DNA from: Selaginella tamariscina
Lineage: Eukaryota; Streptophyta; Lycopodiopsida; Selaginellales; Selaginellaceae
Length of the DNA: 64,000 nt
Direction: 5' to 3'
NCBI GenBank assembly: GCA_003024785.1
Contig: PUQB01000206.1
Coordinates: 186,001 to 250,000, forward strand
The notes below the pieces were generated by a model, which did not search any database, had not been told where the DNA came from, and saw only the letters and a list, made by a program, of their open reading frames with translations. Of this stretch, positions 11,244-24,160 are shown piece by piece (position 1 is the stretch's first letter; each line of letters opens with the position of its first letter). A program made the translations under genes and the position numbers.

Positions 11244-12164
11244 GTTTACCTTTGTTCCTCTGTTCCTCTCGTTTCTTCTTCAATCGTCTTCAAGCCTCAA
11301 TTACAACTTGTTGTCGTAAGTATCACTCCTCTCGTTCTTGTTGTTGTCATTGTCTTTATCTCTTTATATCGTTAACGTTTAGCAAGAATACATTGATATT
11401 CATTCATTCTCTACTACTTGAAGCATCAAATCCATTCTCGTTATGCCTTAAATTCTTTTTTCGTTGTAATTTATCTTAAACTTTAGCACTTCCTTAGATA
11501 TCGGCCTACCCATATTTGTACATTCCTACATAAACTTCTTTATTTACTGCTAATACGACATCCTCCGTAGTCGCCATATGTTTCAACTTAAGAAAATCTT
11601 TAAAGCTAAATTTAACAATGGTCGCCACCGTCATTCGTAACAAGGGAATAAGGAGAAAATCAATAGAAAACATATCAAAACTTTAAAAGGTCAGAATAAG
11701 GTAAAATGAATAGGTATGTAGCAAGTAGTAGTACTACGGATCCGTCACAGCACTAAGAGAAAGAACAAATAAGAATAAGCAAGGAAAGACGTAATGAGAG
11801 TAAAATGAAATATATTATGTTGCTCACAGCACATAGTACATATACAGTATACTCGAGATACTTTCCTAGTCCTATCTTGGTTTATTTATACCCGACTCCT
11901 ATTCCCGTACTAACATTATCGTAGCTTCCTCTCATCCTTATCTATTTAGTTCATAACCTCCTCCATATCCATTATGGATAAGTTGTATTTCGCTTGGCTT
12001 ACTAATATGTATTCCGTCTCCATCTTCATATTACGATAATAACTCATAATTCGGTGTTTCCATCAACTCTCATTTTTCACAATATGTATTGTTTTTGGTG
12101 TTAGCCCAAAGAAAGAAATTAAACTAATAATCTCCTACATAATAAATTTACGATCTTAATAAAT
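10509..12164. other. AT-rich intergenic DNA
   Basis: AT-rich with TA microsatellites near 11200-11245. I see no gene, RNA gene or element boundary here. Confidence 0.5.
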
Positions 12165-13663
12165 TTTAAGCAAAGATAGCACTTACCTTTTAAAAAATCC
12201 ACCCCTGATTTTAATGTTCCAGTTATATTATTAGTTAATCCATATGAATTCGGCATGTTAAATAGGGTTAGGAACCCCTAGGGTTGCTCTAACCCACGTT
12301 TCTTAAAATCTCCACCCCCTGGGTAGGGTTTAGGGTAGGAGTTAATAGATTCAAATTAAAACTTTCTCTTGACTAAGGGGCTAGCATTCTATGCCAACCC
12401 ACTTACAACATATAGGAAAAGAGGGGGGAGCGAGGTTCCATCACATAAATAAGGTAAGGTATATGTAGAAGAGATCCTAGTTCATGATTGAGTTTGTTAC
12501 TCTTCTACCGATGCAAGCTCTATCTTGTGTCATTAAGGCACAACTCTTTGTTGTGCCGCTCTAACTTCCAACTAATAAGGGTATGTCCCACCTTCAAGGT
12601 AACCTACCTTTAACGTTGGCAAAATCCATGACTGAAAGTCTTGTCGGAATGCACGTTCCAAGGGACAAAGGTTGAGGCATATCTCCAGCCTTCTCCTCCA
12701 CATCAAGCTAAGTGTAACATTCACAGCTAAGTAAGACACATTCGTGTCCTTGTCCAACTATGAACGTGAGGTCTTTACTAACGAGTTTTCATTACCAAGT
12801 TCCAAAAGGGTTTTGGAATTGGCATTTAGGAGCCACGTTCATGGCACTTGGTGTAATTTTTGAATTTAAGGGGCAATAGCATGGTAATCCACATCGTGGA
12901 CATAATGTCATGTGAAGATGTGACACTAAGCTAGACAACTCACAATATAATGCTTGAGGCACGCTCTTTTGGGTTGTGTCATGGATTGTCGCCAAGAGGT
13001 TGGATACTCTAACAAGGGTGTTAGCCTTAGGCATCCGCTCAAGGAAGGTTATGTCTTGTAATTAGGTGTGTTTTGACACACTTGGCTAGGGGGTGTTCTC
13101 ATTGGAATTTAGGGATTGAACAACTTTAGCTTGTTATAATGAGCCCTTTCGTGAGACACTCGCAAGGTCATGTACTTAGGATTATCCAAACTTAGCCTTA
13201 GAGAGTTTCTTTAATAAAACACTCGTGCTTGCATACAGCGCACACTCGTGTCTTCACTAAGTACTAATCCTAATTCTAGGTATGACTTGGCCACTAAAAC
13301 CCTTAAGCGTTAGCCGTACCCTTATCACCCTAAAAAGGTTGTACTATTAGGGTGATTCCTCAAAGGGTAAGTGACGATATCTTAACTTTGTCACAAGAGT
13401 ATGTGTAAGACACATCTCCTTAATGAAGTTAAAGCATGAGCCTGTTTAGGTCTACTAGGACAAGATCTTAAAATTACTTGAGCTATCCTCTAGGTTCATG
13501 GAATAGTCATTCTAGAGGACTTATAGTAGGACTTTGAGTCTTCTGCCTAATTAGGCATCTAAGTTAGACTATTTAAGGTCATCTTAACATTGTTCACACA
13601 AGGTGATGATGCTAGATGGCCACTTAACAACCATGTTTGGCCCTTCAAGTTAAAATTTTAACA
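12165..13663 (+). mobile_element. Degraded solo LTR of a Ty3/gypsy-type element
   Basis: This is the reverse complement of the units at 53706-59623 and has the same sense as the 5' LTR at 59624-60577. It ends TTAAAATTTTAACA at 13663, equivalent to GGTAAAAACTCGACA at 60577. The left end is indistinct near 12165. No internal region adjoins it. Fossil, strongly diverged, old. Confidence 0.65.
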
Positions 13664-14896
13664 AATATAACCCAACTGAAAACATGAAGAGTAGTAAGTG
13701 GTAGTGGAACATTATAAATAATAAAAAAATTTAAGTATTTATAAACAAATAACTTATCCTGAGAAGTATGTGCAAATGAAAGTATTGCTTATCTATAGTT
13801 CAATGTGTATATATACATCTAGATGATGATAATGAAGGTATTTTTTAAAAAGGACTAATTTATAAAATATTTAAAATCTAAAAACTTAATTAGAACTCAT
13901 TCTTTCCAAGAAAAACATCCATATGTCTATATATATATATATATAACATATATATTATTTCAAACATGAAATCAGACAATCGGTCTTGTTGAAACCATGG
14001 CTGGAATTGACACACAAAAACTTGGGATTCCTCCATCTCCTTGCACCAGTTCAAAGCCCCTCATCCCAAGTTACCTATATAACCCACAGTGCAGAAAGCA
14101 CCATAAAGAAGAAACCTTGCTCACATAGGGTGATGACACTAGATGGCCATTAGGCAGCCACATGTTGGCCCTTCAGGTTAAAACTCTGACAACATCGATT
14201 GAGATGGTACTCCAACTTAACAAACGTAAGAAATTCAATTTTATTAAAATAGCAAAAATGGGTACAATCATGTTTAGCATGGAGTTTAATAAGTTATGTA
14301 AACCGTGCCGCATGCACACAAGTGTTGATGTGGGAGATCATTAAGTTTTAAATTAAATCAATACTTTGACTGTTAATTATCATACACCGCCTTAGATATA
14401 TGTATGTAGGTGTGCAACATGTAATGCATAATTATTTCTAGTTTGTTTTTGGATTTGATGGATTTTTCTTCATCTTCAATTAAGACCATGTTGTTATTGA
14501 TGGTCTTCATGAAATTGCTTCTTGTGCATACTGCATGCCAGCAATCGAATTGTTAGAGAAATGCTAATTGTGTGGATGGTAGCTACTCCAAGGTCTTTTT
14601 TGTAATCCTTGGTGAGCCAATCATGAAATGCCACTCTTGCTAGACAATTTGTTTTGCTACAAGGGCTTCAATAAATTGTAGTAGTTAAGTTATTGTTAGT
14701 TTCATTAATAAGTACCTAAAGAAAGTAAAGTTCAAATTCACCATTGTGAATTTTGAACATATGGAGTGAAAGGTAACATCTGTCAATGAAGCTGGCTCAA
14801 AGTTGCTTGATGTCCATGCTCCAGCTTCAAGATTTAGAAGCAAAGAAATACACAAATTAAATTATGATTATACCTTGCTACACTCTAATACCTATA
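13664..14896. other. Intergenic DNA with an LTR end fragment at about 14122-14192
   Basis: About 70 bp at 14122-14192, ending GGTTAAAACTCTGACA, repeat the 3' end of the LTR seen at 13663. The rest (13664-14121 and 14193-14896) holds short open frames without recognisable domains. Confidence 0.5.
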
Positions 14897-15527
14897 GAAT
14901 CCCGCCAAAAAGGAGGCTCATATTTAATTGAGAATATTCTAGAATCTTCTTTGAATATTCCCTAGTCGGAAAATTTTTACAAATTTTCATACTATTGGCT
15001 AGAATATTCCATGGTTGGCATAAGTCTTTAAAGGAGTATTTTTTAAACATGTTGCCATTGTGGACTTTAATTAGTTCACACATATATATATTGCATATAT
15101 ATTGAAAACTTGCATAAATAATATACAGTAAAAACACTAGTATATTAATATTATTATTTTAAAAACATATAGCTTAAATATTATACAATAATGAATTAAT
15201 CATGATATTAATAACTAGAGACATCACATACATATTCTGGCTCACATTTGACTATATATTTCTTTTCTTCTTGAACATCAATGTGATCCTTGATCCTACA
15301 CCTTGTGATGCATAATGGTTAAATCGGTAACTCGTCAAGTCTAATGTCACTTGCAATTCAAGTGTTGGCAATCCTCGCTAGCTCAAACGACCTTTATGTC
15401 CCAACATGTTTTTGCTGAGGTTAATGGTTGTAACAAGAGAGGATCTTGTCGCTAAGCCTATATCCCAAACAAGATTACCTTGCCTAATAAGTTGTTTGAT
15501 CACGAGATGCATTAGCTACACTCTCTT
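14897..15527. mobile_element. End of an old relative of the ParB-methyltransferase MULE
   Basis: GAATCCCGCCAAAAAGGAGG at 14897 aligns with the terminal repeats of the young copies (GAGTGTCGCC...GGAGGC and GGGTCTCGGC...GGAGGC). It is followed, as in the left end of copy 2, by GAATATTCTAGAAT words and a TAGTCGG motif. The methyltransferase fragment at 15385-15527 lies next, in the orientation and order seen in copy 2. The rest of this relative is lost or overwritten by the remnant at 15740-16450. Confidence 0.65.
15385..15527 (-). pseudogene. Methyltransferase motif I fragment of an old relative
   Basis: The minus strand reads LMHLVIKQLIRQGNLVWDIG and then SSLVTTINLSKNMLG. This aligns with LMQLLIERLSRPGDLVWDIG and SSLLAAVELGRNIIG of copy 2 (19506-19803). 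It carries two internal stops and has lost the glycine-rich SAM loop (LATRSS against SGTGSS). It is a decayed gene of the same transposon family. Confidence 0.75.
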
Positions 15528-15739
15528 GAGTTATAAAAAAAGCATGCAAATTTGGAATTAATAAGAAATTGGAGTAGGAAATCTCTTAATAGTGGTTTGA
15601 TAAATCCATGACGATTGTACAACCTAGTTGAAGGGGATTGTTAATTGGTACATTTATGAAAGCTTGGAAAAACATCATAACTAGAAGAAGCTCTTAGAAA
15701 AAGAATTTTGTTAATTATAACAAGAAAATATCGCTTCCA

Positions 15740-16450
15740 TATTTGATATAACCCTTGAGAAAACTCTTTGAAGTTTAGCACCTCAATCACAAGAAATGCA
15801 CAATTTTTTAGATGCAGTTTTTGGAGAGTTCTATCACATGTGGCAAGGTAAGTGCACTTAATTTATTGAGTTGGAAACCCTGATAAATAATGTATCAATA
15901 TCTTCATGATTGTGGCCAATCATAAGAAAACTAAGAGTGATCGTCTCAAACACGCCTTCAAGCATTGACAAGTATGCTAGCATATATATACAAGAAGCAA
16001 AGTAAGTATGATCATGAGAAAATTAACCTCCACCAAAAAATTTGCCTATTTTTGTTCTTGCTTGCACAATTATTCATTTTTAGAAGTGAATGATGAGGCA
16101 ACTTATTTGATGATGGTAATAATTGTACATTGTTTGGGCTAAATCCCTCCTCTAAACCGAAACACTAGTCAAAATCATTTATTTTTTGGTGTAGGATGCT
16201 AACAATGCCTCTCATATTCTCATATGTAGCCTCAACTATGGAAGTATGAGGGCATTGTGTAAAGGCTATAAGTGTTGTTTCTTCACTTTAAAATCACCCA
16301 TAGGAGATGTCTTTGTGTGGGCTTAAAAGTTTTTAAAACACATGATGAGCGATCTAATGTAAAGTTAAGGTCATTAGACTAGTAAGGAAGAAAAAAGTGT
16401 CTATATGTTTCATAACCATGCCCATGTGTTAGCACCCATGTCAATGAGAT
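15740..16450 (-). pseudogene. Remnant of an element with the VGHTHEDID-type signature
   Basis: The minus strand aligns with 52690-53200: a segment like MNNCASKNKNR, then AYLSMLEGVFETIT and IGHNHEDIDTLF. Those match the Asp-Asn-Cys...Glu-Asn-Lys-Asn and Gly-His-Thr-His-Glu-Asp-Ile-Asp signatures of a large family of uncharacterised, transposon-like eukaryotic proteins (I believe Pfam DUF7869). It is decayed and non-coding. Confidence 0.55.
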
Positions 16451-16860
16451 TGAAATTTTTTAAGACATTTCCAAGGTGTCACGACCCGATACAGGATGCA
16501 GAATTCCGGATACAGGATACAAGATACTGTCACGACCCGATATAGGATACAGGATTCCGGATACATGATATAGGATACAGGATATGCAACCTACACAGTA
16601 ACCAAGTTAATCCCTCTAGTCACAAGGATAACCTATAGGCACTTAACTTATGTATATAAATAAATGCCTATAGGATATACCTACAGGATATGCCTACATG
16701 ATATACCTTCAAGATAAGGGTCACCATTTTTAGCTCATGACTAGATTAGGCTCATGACCAAATTAGCTTGGAGTTGTGAGCATAAAAGCTCCGACCTAAT
16801 TGTTGTACAATCAGTTACTATCAACACCAGTCATTTTACGATTATTCTTGTTCCTTGTTC

Positions 16861-17470
16861 TTGTCTTGCTCTTGGATCGTGTTCTGCTCCTGTCTTGCTC
16901 CTGGATCATGTCCTGTTCTTATCTTGCTCCTAGATCCTGTCTTGTTCCTGTCTTGCTCCTGGATCCTGTCCTACTTTTGACTCCTGAGTTCCTAGTTCCT
17001 GTCTTGCGCCTTGTCCTGGCCCTAAGTTCTTAGTTCCTGTCCTGCTCTTGAGTTCTTAGTTCCTTGTCCTGCTCCTGAGTTCTTAGTTCCTTGTCCTGCT
17101 CCTGAGTTTCTAGTTCCTTGTCCTGCTCCTGAGTTTTTAGTTCTTGTCTTGCTCTTGGATCGTGTTCTGCTCCTGTCTTGCTCCTGGATCATGTCCTGTT
17201 CTTATCTTGCTCCTAGATCCTGTCCTGTTCCTGTCTTGCTCCTGGATCCTGTCCTACTTTTGACTCCTGAGTTCCTAGTTCCTGTCTTGCGCCTTGTCCT
17301 GGTCCTAAGTTCTTAGTTCCTGTCCTGCTCTTGAGTTCTTAGTTCCTTGTCCTGCTCCTGAGTTCTTAGTTCCTTGTCCTGCTCCTGAGTTTCTAGTTCC
17401 TTGTCCTGCTCCTGAGTTTTTAGTTCTTGTCCTGCTCCTTGTCCTGCTCCTGAGTTCCTAGTTCCTATCC
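16861..17470. repeat. Minisatellite with a 283-bp higher-order duplication
   Basis: Short variants of CCTGTCTTGCTCCTGGATC and CCTGCTCCTGAGTTCTTAGT alternate throughout. The block starting TTGTCTTGCTCTTGGATCGT at 16861 recurs at 17144, almost unchanged, showing a recent 283-bp duplication on top of the short repeat. A related short repeat of GGATACAGGATAC words precedes it at about 16485-16700. Confidence 0.85.
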
Positions 17471-17973
17471 CATTCCTTGTCCTATGCCTGAGTCAAGCTT
17501 CCTTGTTCTTGGATTGTGGCTTAACACAAGGCACTTTAGTGTCGTAATTAACTTTGGAATACTTGTCTTTAAATTGTCCATTTTGTCATAAATCAAACAG
17601 AGATAGTCTGATGGCATTAACATGAAAAGCATGTGACTTGCATAGCATTAGGAGCAACAAGTTTGTGGAGCAATCATGTGGTCCTCCATCTTTTTTTGAA
17701 TGACAACAATTTTCATTAATGTATTTACACATACATCTTCAGTTTTAAGTGACATACAAGTATCACATTTAGAAAAGTTGAAGTGCTTTTAAATTGTCAC
17801 ATCTTTGAACTAAGTGTTTCATATGTTATTAAATGTTGCACTATAGATTTTTTGAAGCCCCATCAAATTAAAGCACTTATTCACATGTTCACACAACTTT
17901 AATTGAATGTAGATTAATGGTAAAACCTTTAAATTTTTTATAACACATGCATTTGTGATACAACATTTCTAAG

Positions 17974-19302
17974 TTCATCTTCTCTATGGAACCAACCAAA
18001 TTCTTGGAGGTTGATGAGATAGCTCGGAGAATAATATGGAGGTAACATATAGCTTCTTCTTTAAATTGAGTTGACTTTAACATATGTAGTGTATGTAGGT
18101 ACTCGGTGGCAAAAAGTGTGCCTCCATCCTCAAATATGAAGATGTGGATGAACCATAAAAGCCAACCTCATATGTGGTCCAAGTTATATAGTGCGTTGAC
18201 CAAGTTCGAGAGAACAAATGCACCTTTTTTGCTGGATTTTCCTCAAGGGGAGCTATTGGCATGGGAACAAAACTTGTACAATGAACATGCAAAATATCTT
18301 CCAGAGCAGCCAAAAGAGGTGGATCTCATAATGAAGTCAAAAAACAGGCAGAGTTCCACACAACCTATGAGGAGAAAACTCGACCCTTCTATAAGCACTT
18401 CTGGGCCTACAAGAGAAGCAAATACGTTCAGTCTAGGTGATATCCAACCCCCGGCCGCATGTATTAACATCAAAGACAACCTCTTTTCTATGTTCCAACA
18501 TTAGCTACAACCCGAGGTGCATATGATTGTACTGTCTACAACATCGAAGATATGTGTAGGGCATTTTTTGTGGATCATACGGGCGACTTTTAAAGATGTA
18601 CACGAAGTTGAGAGCCGAAATTGACAAGCAACACACAGTAGACGCTTAATTAAGGTTTCTTGAGGAAGCAAGCGAGTTTAGATTCAACTTGATCCTCATC
18701 GACTTGCCCAACAAGCTACAACTAGCAGCACACAACTACAATAGGAATATGATCTTTCTAAACCCACTAAATTTTGATGAGGCAATACAACTTGCGGGTA
18801 TGCACATGGCGATAATGGGCTGCTTGTTATCTTTGTGGCAACGATGGCTATTGTTAGAGTTGTTGAAGCAGCTAAAGAAATCGATCTCCAACTTGGTGCA
18901 ATGTACAATGTGTACCAAGGGCATGGTTGGGGATTTTGAAATCACATGAATGTAAAGTATTTCATTTAACCATTTGGCATGCTAATATTTCTCATTTTTA
19001 TCCTTAGGAAAACCTTCTTATTCTACTTATTTTCGAAGCATTTGGGAGAGACATTAGACCAAATTCCATTGAACTAAGGTTGACCATCCTTGTCTACATG
19101 TCAAATCGCTTTCAACAGTCATGGTAAATTGTTTTCCTTGACTTATTGTCTTTGCATACTCTATGTCCAACCAAAGAGTGTTCGACTAATGCATATAATT
19201 ATTGAGCATTTAAGTAGATTTGGTGATCTTGTTTGGGACATAAGCTCCGATACATTTCCTCCCTAGTTGCAGCTACTAATCTTGGGATGAATATTATGGG
19301 AA
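17974..19302 (+). pseudogene. Old relative's ParB-methyltransferase gene, split by copy 2
   Basis: The plus strand aligns with the copy 1/2 gene over several exons. FSMEPTKFLE...ARRIIW keeps the same splice site after the Trp codon. MWMNHKSQPHMW...FPQGE aligns with LWTDHTSEPHMW...CPSQQ. TKLRAEIDKQHTVD leads into FNLILIDLPNKL. DLVWDIS...NIMGMEK follows. The frame is broken by stops and small indels. The last residues reappear at 28027-28185, beyond copy 2. It lacks a recognisable ParB part. It proves the family has been in this genome long enough to decay. Confidence 0.8.
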
Positions 19303-19311
19303 TGGAAAAAA
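19303..19311. repeat. Left target-site duplication of copy 2
   Basis: TGGAAAAAA, identical to 28018-28026. Nine base pairs is the usual MULE duplication length. Confidence 0.9.
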
Positions 19312-19505
19312 GAGTGTCGCCATTTTGGAGGCTTGGGGCCCAGGAGGCCTGGGCTCGAATATTCAAGAATATTCTAGAATATTTTGGAATATTCTTTCTG
19401 GTCGGCAGTATTGGCCTCAGTCGGCAAAAAAGAATTCTATTAAAACTGTTGTATTTCTTTTTATTTTTTTTATATTAGCTTAATTTATTACTCAATATAC
19501 ATTAG

Positions 19506-22500
19506 CTAAAGTTTCTTCTTCATCTTAAGTAAAGCTGCAGTTCTCGAACCACCAGTTACGCTTGGACGTGGAGGTGTTTGAGTAGGTAACTCTTCTGGTC
19601 TAATGTTCTCTGCAAGCTTGTTTGTTGCCAACCTAGAGAGTTCGAAACTCTTCTCGGTTCCTATAATATTCCTTCCGAGCTCGACGGCAGCTAACAATGA
19701 TGACCCGGTTCCGGAACCAATATCCCAGACTAGGTCGCCAGGTCTACTGAGACGCTCGATCAAAAGCTGCATGAGTCGAACACTCTTCGGTTGAATCATA
19801 ATCCTGCACAACTTCCATTAGGATAAACATAAGCAAAGTACTTCCTTACCAAGCCTCCTGATAACGGTCGGCAGTGTCGACGAGGATCGTGTTCGTCAAC
19901 GCCAGAGGGTTTGGCCTCTTCGACTTCTTCTCAGAGCTTTGCAGCACCAAGAGAACTAACAAGTTATCCTGCCACATAGACCAAGTTAAACTTGAACTTG
20001 AATAGCTAGCTTACCTTAATTTTGTCACGGTATCCCCAGCCTCGTGCACGGTAGACGCTGTAAGTCCCTGCAACCTCCAAGTTGATTACTGCAGCCGCCT
20101 GAATCACCGCCGAAACAGAAGGAGAACTCGCGAAGACGACCATGAAACCACTCGCTGCCAAGTGCATTCCACTGAACTGCAAGGCCTCCTCAAACTTCAC
20201 CGGATCTAGCTGCACAATGTCCTTGTTGATGCTAGCACCTCCATATACAAGCTCATTGGGCAAGTCGAGGATGATGAGGTTGAAGCCGTATTCACCTACC
20301 ACTTCCTGGAACACGTTTGTGACTCAACCGTATGTAGTCTGTCAACCTGTTTCGGAGCTTGGTGTACACCTCTGTCTGGGAAGCACCTGGCTCGAAGAAA
20401 GACCTGCTCATCTCCTCCATGTCGCACACAGCTAGGTCGTAGGATCCACGGGATGCAGCCAGGGTCGGGATGAAGGTCATCAGGTCGTCCTTGATGTCCA
20501 AACTAGCTACAAGTGGCTGTACCTCATTGATTGTAAAGTCGAATGCCGGCGGAGGTGCTGTAGAAGAGCTTGGTCCCGCTCCCGATCCCTTTGCAGGTGT
20601 AGTTGTCTTCCGCACCGTCTTCTTCATCTTGCTCTTCTTGATAGCCTCTACTTCTTCTGGCTCCCAAACAATCGCTGGTAGATCATTGGCGTGCATGTCG
20701 AATAGTGTGCTCTCCCAAGCTGGTGGCTGTTGCGACGGACAGTCGAGCCAGAATGGAACATGCTCCCGTTCGAACGGTGTTAGAGCTCCTCTGCTCTTCG
20801 ACCACATGTGAGGCTCGCTTGTATGATCTGTCCACAGCTTCATCGTATGGGACGGTGTCATTTGCTTCGCCAGTATGAACCTGCAACACAAAGTCAGACA
20901 GTAGCAATGCTGGATTGAAAGCTTACCTCCATATCATCCGACGCGCAGATTCCTCACGCTCCAGAAACTCATTCGGCTCCATCGAATAAGTGAACCGTAT
21001 GCAGTCATGGAAGGGCTGAAAGACCAGGCACTTGCTCCGATTCTCATCTCGTCAAACCAGCTCATGAAGTCGACATCCGTTCCAACTTCTTCACCATCCT
21101 CTCGCAACCCCTTAAGGATCTGAATGGCTTCCTCGCGCACAGCCTTCCAATATAAGTCCAAGGTGAACCACTTGATCCACTCTTTGTCCTGCATGCCCGG
21201 TAGCCCAAGTGTCTGTTGTTCTGCCTTGGATTCGAGACGGGTGAGCTTGTTAGGTATCGGAGTCGCAGCATGTTTGGAATCTTCGCCCTTGACATCGCAT
21301 ACAGCTTCTCAATGCCCATCCAGCGACACTGCTTATGAGAGATGTTTGTCACCTTCTGGAACCACTCCTCCCCCAAGTCTGGGTCTATGATGGAGAGGAA
21401 CTTGTGCATACGCTTGTCATGCTTCTTGTACACTAGCTGCTTCAGGTTCACCTCAACCTGTGGATTGCCCTTAGCACTGGTGACTGCTCTGTCGAGATCA
21501 TCGTCGATCTCGTTCTGCACATAGAATAAGTTAAAAATTTCTTTCCTATAAATTAAATCGGAGGTTACCTTGAAAAGATCTTTGCGCAGATCAGGTTCGG
21601 AAGAGGATGCCAAGCCGTCTTTCCTGATGAACTCTCCTTCCACTTCCGCACCTCAAGACGATCAACCTCCGTGAGTGACTCGAGGATTTTCTGAGTTCCT
21701 TCTGTACTAGTGCAGACCGCCTTTACAGCGAGGAGAATATGTGGTAGCGTTGTTTCCACAGATGTTGCTGAAGATCTGTTCAACGAAACTGTAAGTCTAA
21801 ACTCTTAACAAAAAGAAAAGAAAATACTCACATGTTAATCGATTGGAACATCGAAACCAGTTGAAGAATGTCGAGGTTCTCCGTGGAGATGAAACTCGAT
21901 CGAACGCGAATAGCCCATCGCTGGTTGTCCTCTGCATCCTCTCGGTACAGCTTCTGCAAAGCCTGTAGCCTATGGTTCCCGTCCCAGCAGCTAAACTTCC
22001 TGTTTGAGAGCCTTGAAGCCCACTGTTTGTACTCCGGCTGAGTAAGAGCTTGCTCGAAAGACCGGTGCTGCTCGTACTGAATCGTGTCCTTCGACAGCTC
22101 CGATAGCTCCTCAGCAGTGAGTCGATCTCCGATGGACAGAATGAACAAGGCCGTGTTGCGTAGATAACCAGCCTTCTTCAACGATGACACCAGCCTGTCC
22201 AAGTCCCCTGGGTTCACTCGTCGAACCACCTCGTTGGAATGTATTCTGCAGATGGGCACATCAGGAGGATCACCAAGTCCCTTGATAGTAATTTTGTCGA
22301 GCAGGTTTGCTGAGCTCTCCAAATGCAGGCTCGCCGGTATGCTGTATAACTCCTTCGGCTCCTTATCGCTCTTCGCCTTCTTGCCTTTTTGAATCAGCTT
22401 TCCCGCGGCCTCTCTTTTTGCTGACTGCCTCCTCCAAGTCGTCCTCGCTAGCTTCAGCTGCCTCTGTCATCTGCACTTGCTCGTTCAGGACTGCAACCTC

Positions 22501-22727
22501 AGCGGATGAAGGAGGCAACTGCGACGAGCTCTCCGGGAAATCTGTGATTGTTGGTGGAGGCTGTTCTTGCTCAACTGCTACTACTCCAGACTGAGTCACT
22601 GGAGGATCCTCCTTTGTACATTAGATGGTTCTCCTCTCTTGCCTCGCTTCTGCTTCGATATCCTCTTCTCTTCCCGTGGCTCTTCATCAGGCGCAGTCTC
22701 TAGTAGACGTTTTGAAGCTCTCACCAT
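19506..22727 (-). CDS. ParB-like domain / DNA methyltransferase fusion, copy 2
   Basis: This copy shows the whole gene. Start ATG 22725-22727, stop TAG 19506-19508. Introns of ~46-56 bp include 21776-21831, 19969-20014 and 19804-19849. After the ParB-like domain and the middle region comes a beta-class methyltransferase core: FNLIILDLPNEL (motif IV), a region equivalent to the pfam01555 linker, then IQPKSVRLMQLLIERLSRPG and DLVWDIGSGTGSSLLAA...LGRNIIGTEKS (motif I, the SAM loop). Motif IV before motif I is the permuted beta order. The catalytic tetrad usually DPPY is DLPN here. Against copy 1 there are about seven single-base indels: near 22615, 22386, 21576, 21250, 21040, 20351 and 20312. 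Function on DNA, for example marking or protecting element ends, is inference. Confidence 0.82.
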
Positions 22728-22802
22728 TTTGGAACTCTGGAAAGTAAACACACAAGTCAATTGATGAGGAGTCAAAATAAAAAAACAAACAAAGATGACT
22801 AA

Positions 22803-24160
22803 CCTTGTGGCTGCCGACTCAAGCTAGATGCTGCCGACCCTCTCAGTCGGCAGAGAGATGTAGAAGAAAAACCTGCCGACTGAGATAGTTTGTGCCGACT
22901 CTGTCAGACGGCACAGAAGAGATAATGGTGCCGACTGAGATAGGATGGTGCCGTCCCTCTCAGACGGCACAAATGGGAAGACCCATTAACTGTTTTAAAA
23001 GAAATACTTGAGACGCAAAGAAAAAAAAAACTAATTCAAAATACCTTGTGGCTGCCGACTGAAGAAGGATGGTGCCGTCACTCTCAGTCGGCACAAATGG
23101 GAAGACACTATAACTCTGAAAAAAAACATTGTTATACGGATACTTGAGCCGCAAAGCAAAATATAACAAATTCAAAATACCTTGTGGCTGCCGACTGAAG
23201 AAGGATGGTGCCGTCACTCTCAGTCGGCACAAATGGAAGACATTAACTCTGAAAAAAAACATGTATACGAATACTTGATCCAGCAAAAAAAAACAAATTC
23301 AAAATACCTTGTGGCTGCCGACTGAAGAAGGATGGTGCCGTCACTCTCAGTCGGCACAAATGGGAAGACACATTAACTCTGAAAAAAAAATTGTATACGA
23401 TACTTGAGCAGAAAGCAAAAAAACAAATTCAAAATACCTTGTGGCTGCCGACTGAAGAAGGATGGTGCCGTCACTCTCAGTCGGCACAAATGGAAGACAC
23501 ATTAACTCTGAAAAAAAACATGTTATACGGATACTTGAGCCGCAGAGCAAAAAAAACAAATTCAAAATACCTTGTGGCTGCCGACTGAAAAGGATGGTGC
23601 CGTCACTCTCAGTCGGCACAAATGAGAAGACACATTAACTCTGAAAAAAAACAATGTGATACGAATACATGATCCAGAAAGCAAAAAATAAATATATCGA
23701 ACATACCTTGTGGCTGCCGACTGAACAGGATGGTGCCGTCACTCTCAGTCGGCACAAATGGGAAGACCCATTAACTCTGAAAAAAAACCTTGTGATACGA
23801 ATACTTGAGCCAGAAAGCAAAAAAAAACAAATCGAAAATACCTTGTTTTTGCCGACTGAACCAGGATGGTGCCGTCACTCTCAGTCGGCACAAATGGAAA
23901 GACCCATTAACTCTGAAAAAAAAACATTGTGACACGTATACTTGAGCCGCAAGGAAAAAAATAAATAAATCGACGATACCTTGTGTTTGCCGACTGAACC
24001 AGGATGGTGCCGTTGCTCTCAGTCGGCACAAATAAGAAGACCCTATATCTCTGGAAAAAGAAATACATTGAGCAGCAAATCATAAAATACAGAAATTACA
24101 CATACCTTGTGGCCGCCGGCTGAGCAGGATGGTGCCGAGAATCTAAATCGGCACAGAAAT
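22803..24160. repeat. Tandem hairpin array of copy 2, about 10 units
   Basis: Unit starts lie at 22803, 23044, 23180, 23307, 23437, 23570, 23705, 23841, 23979 and 24105. Structure is as in copy 1, with three extra units of the GAAGAAGGATGG type between 23180 and 23705. The flanking units match one-to-one between copies, so the array has expanded or contracted by whole units. Confidence 0.9.

Noticed and set aside
20142-20811. Long plus-strand open frames opposite the methyltransferase gene (also 35-631 in copy 1)
   Set aside because: They are antisense shadows. The minus strand has family motifs, splice sites and a homologous pseudogene; the plus frames have none.
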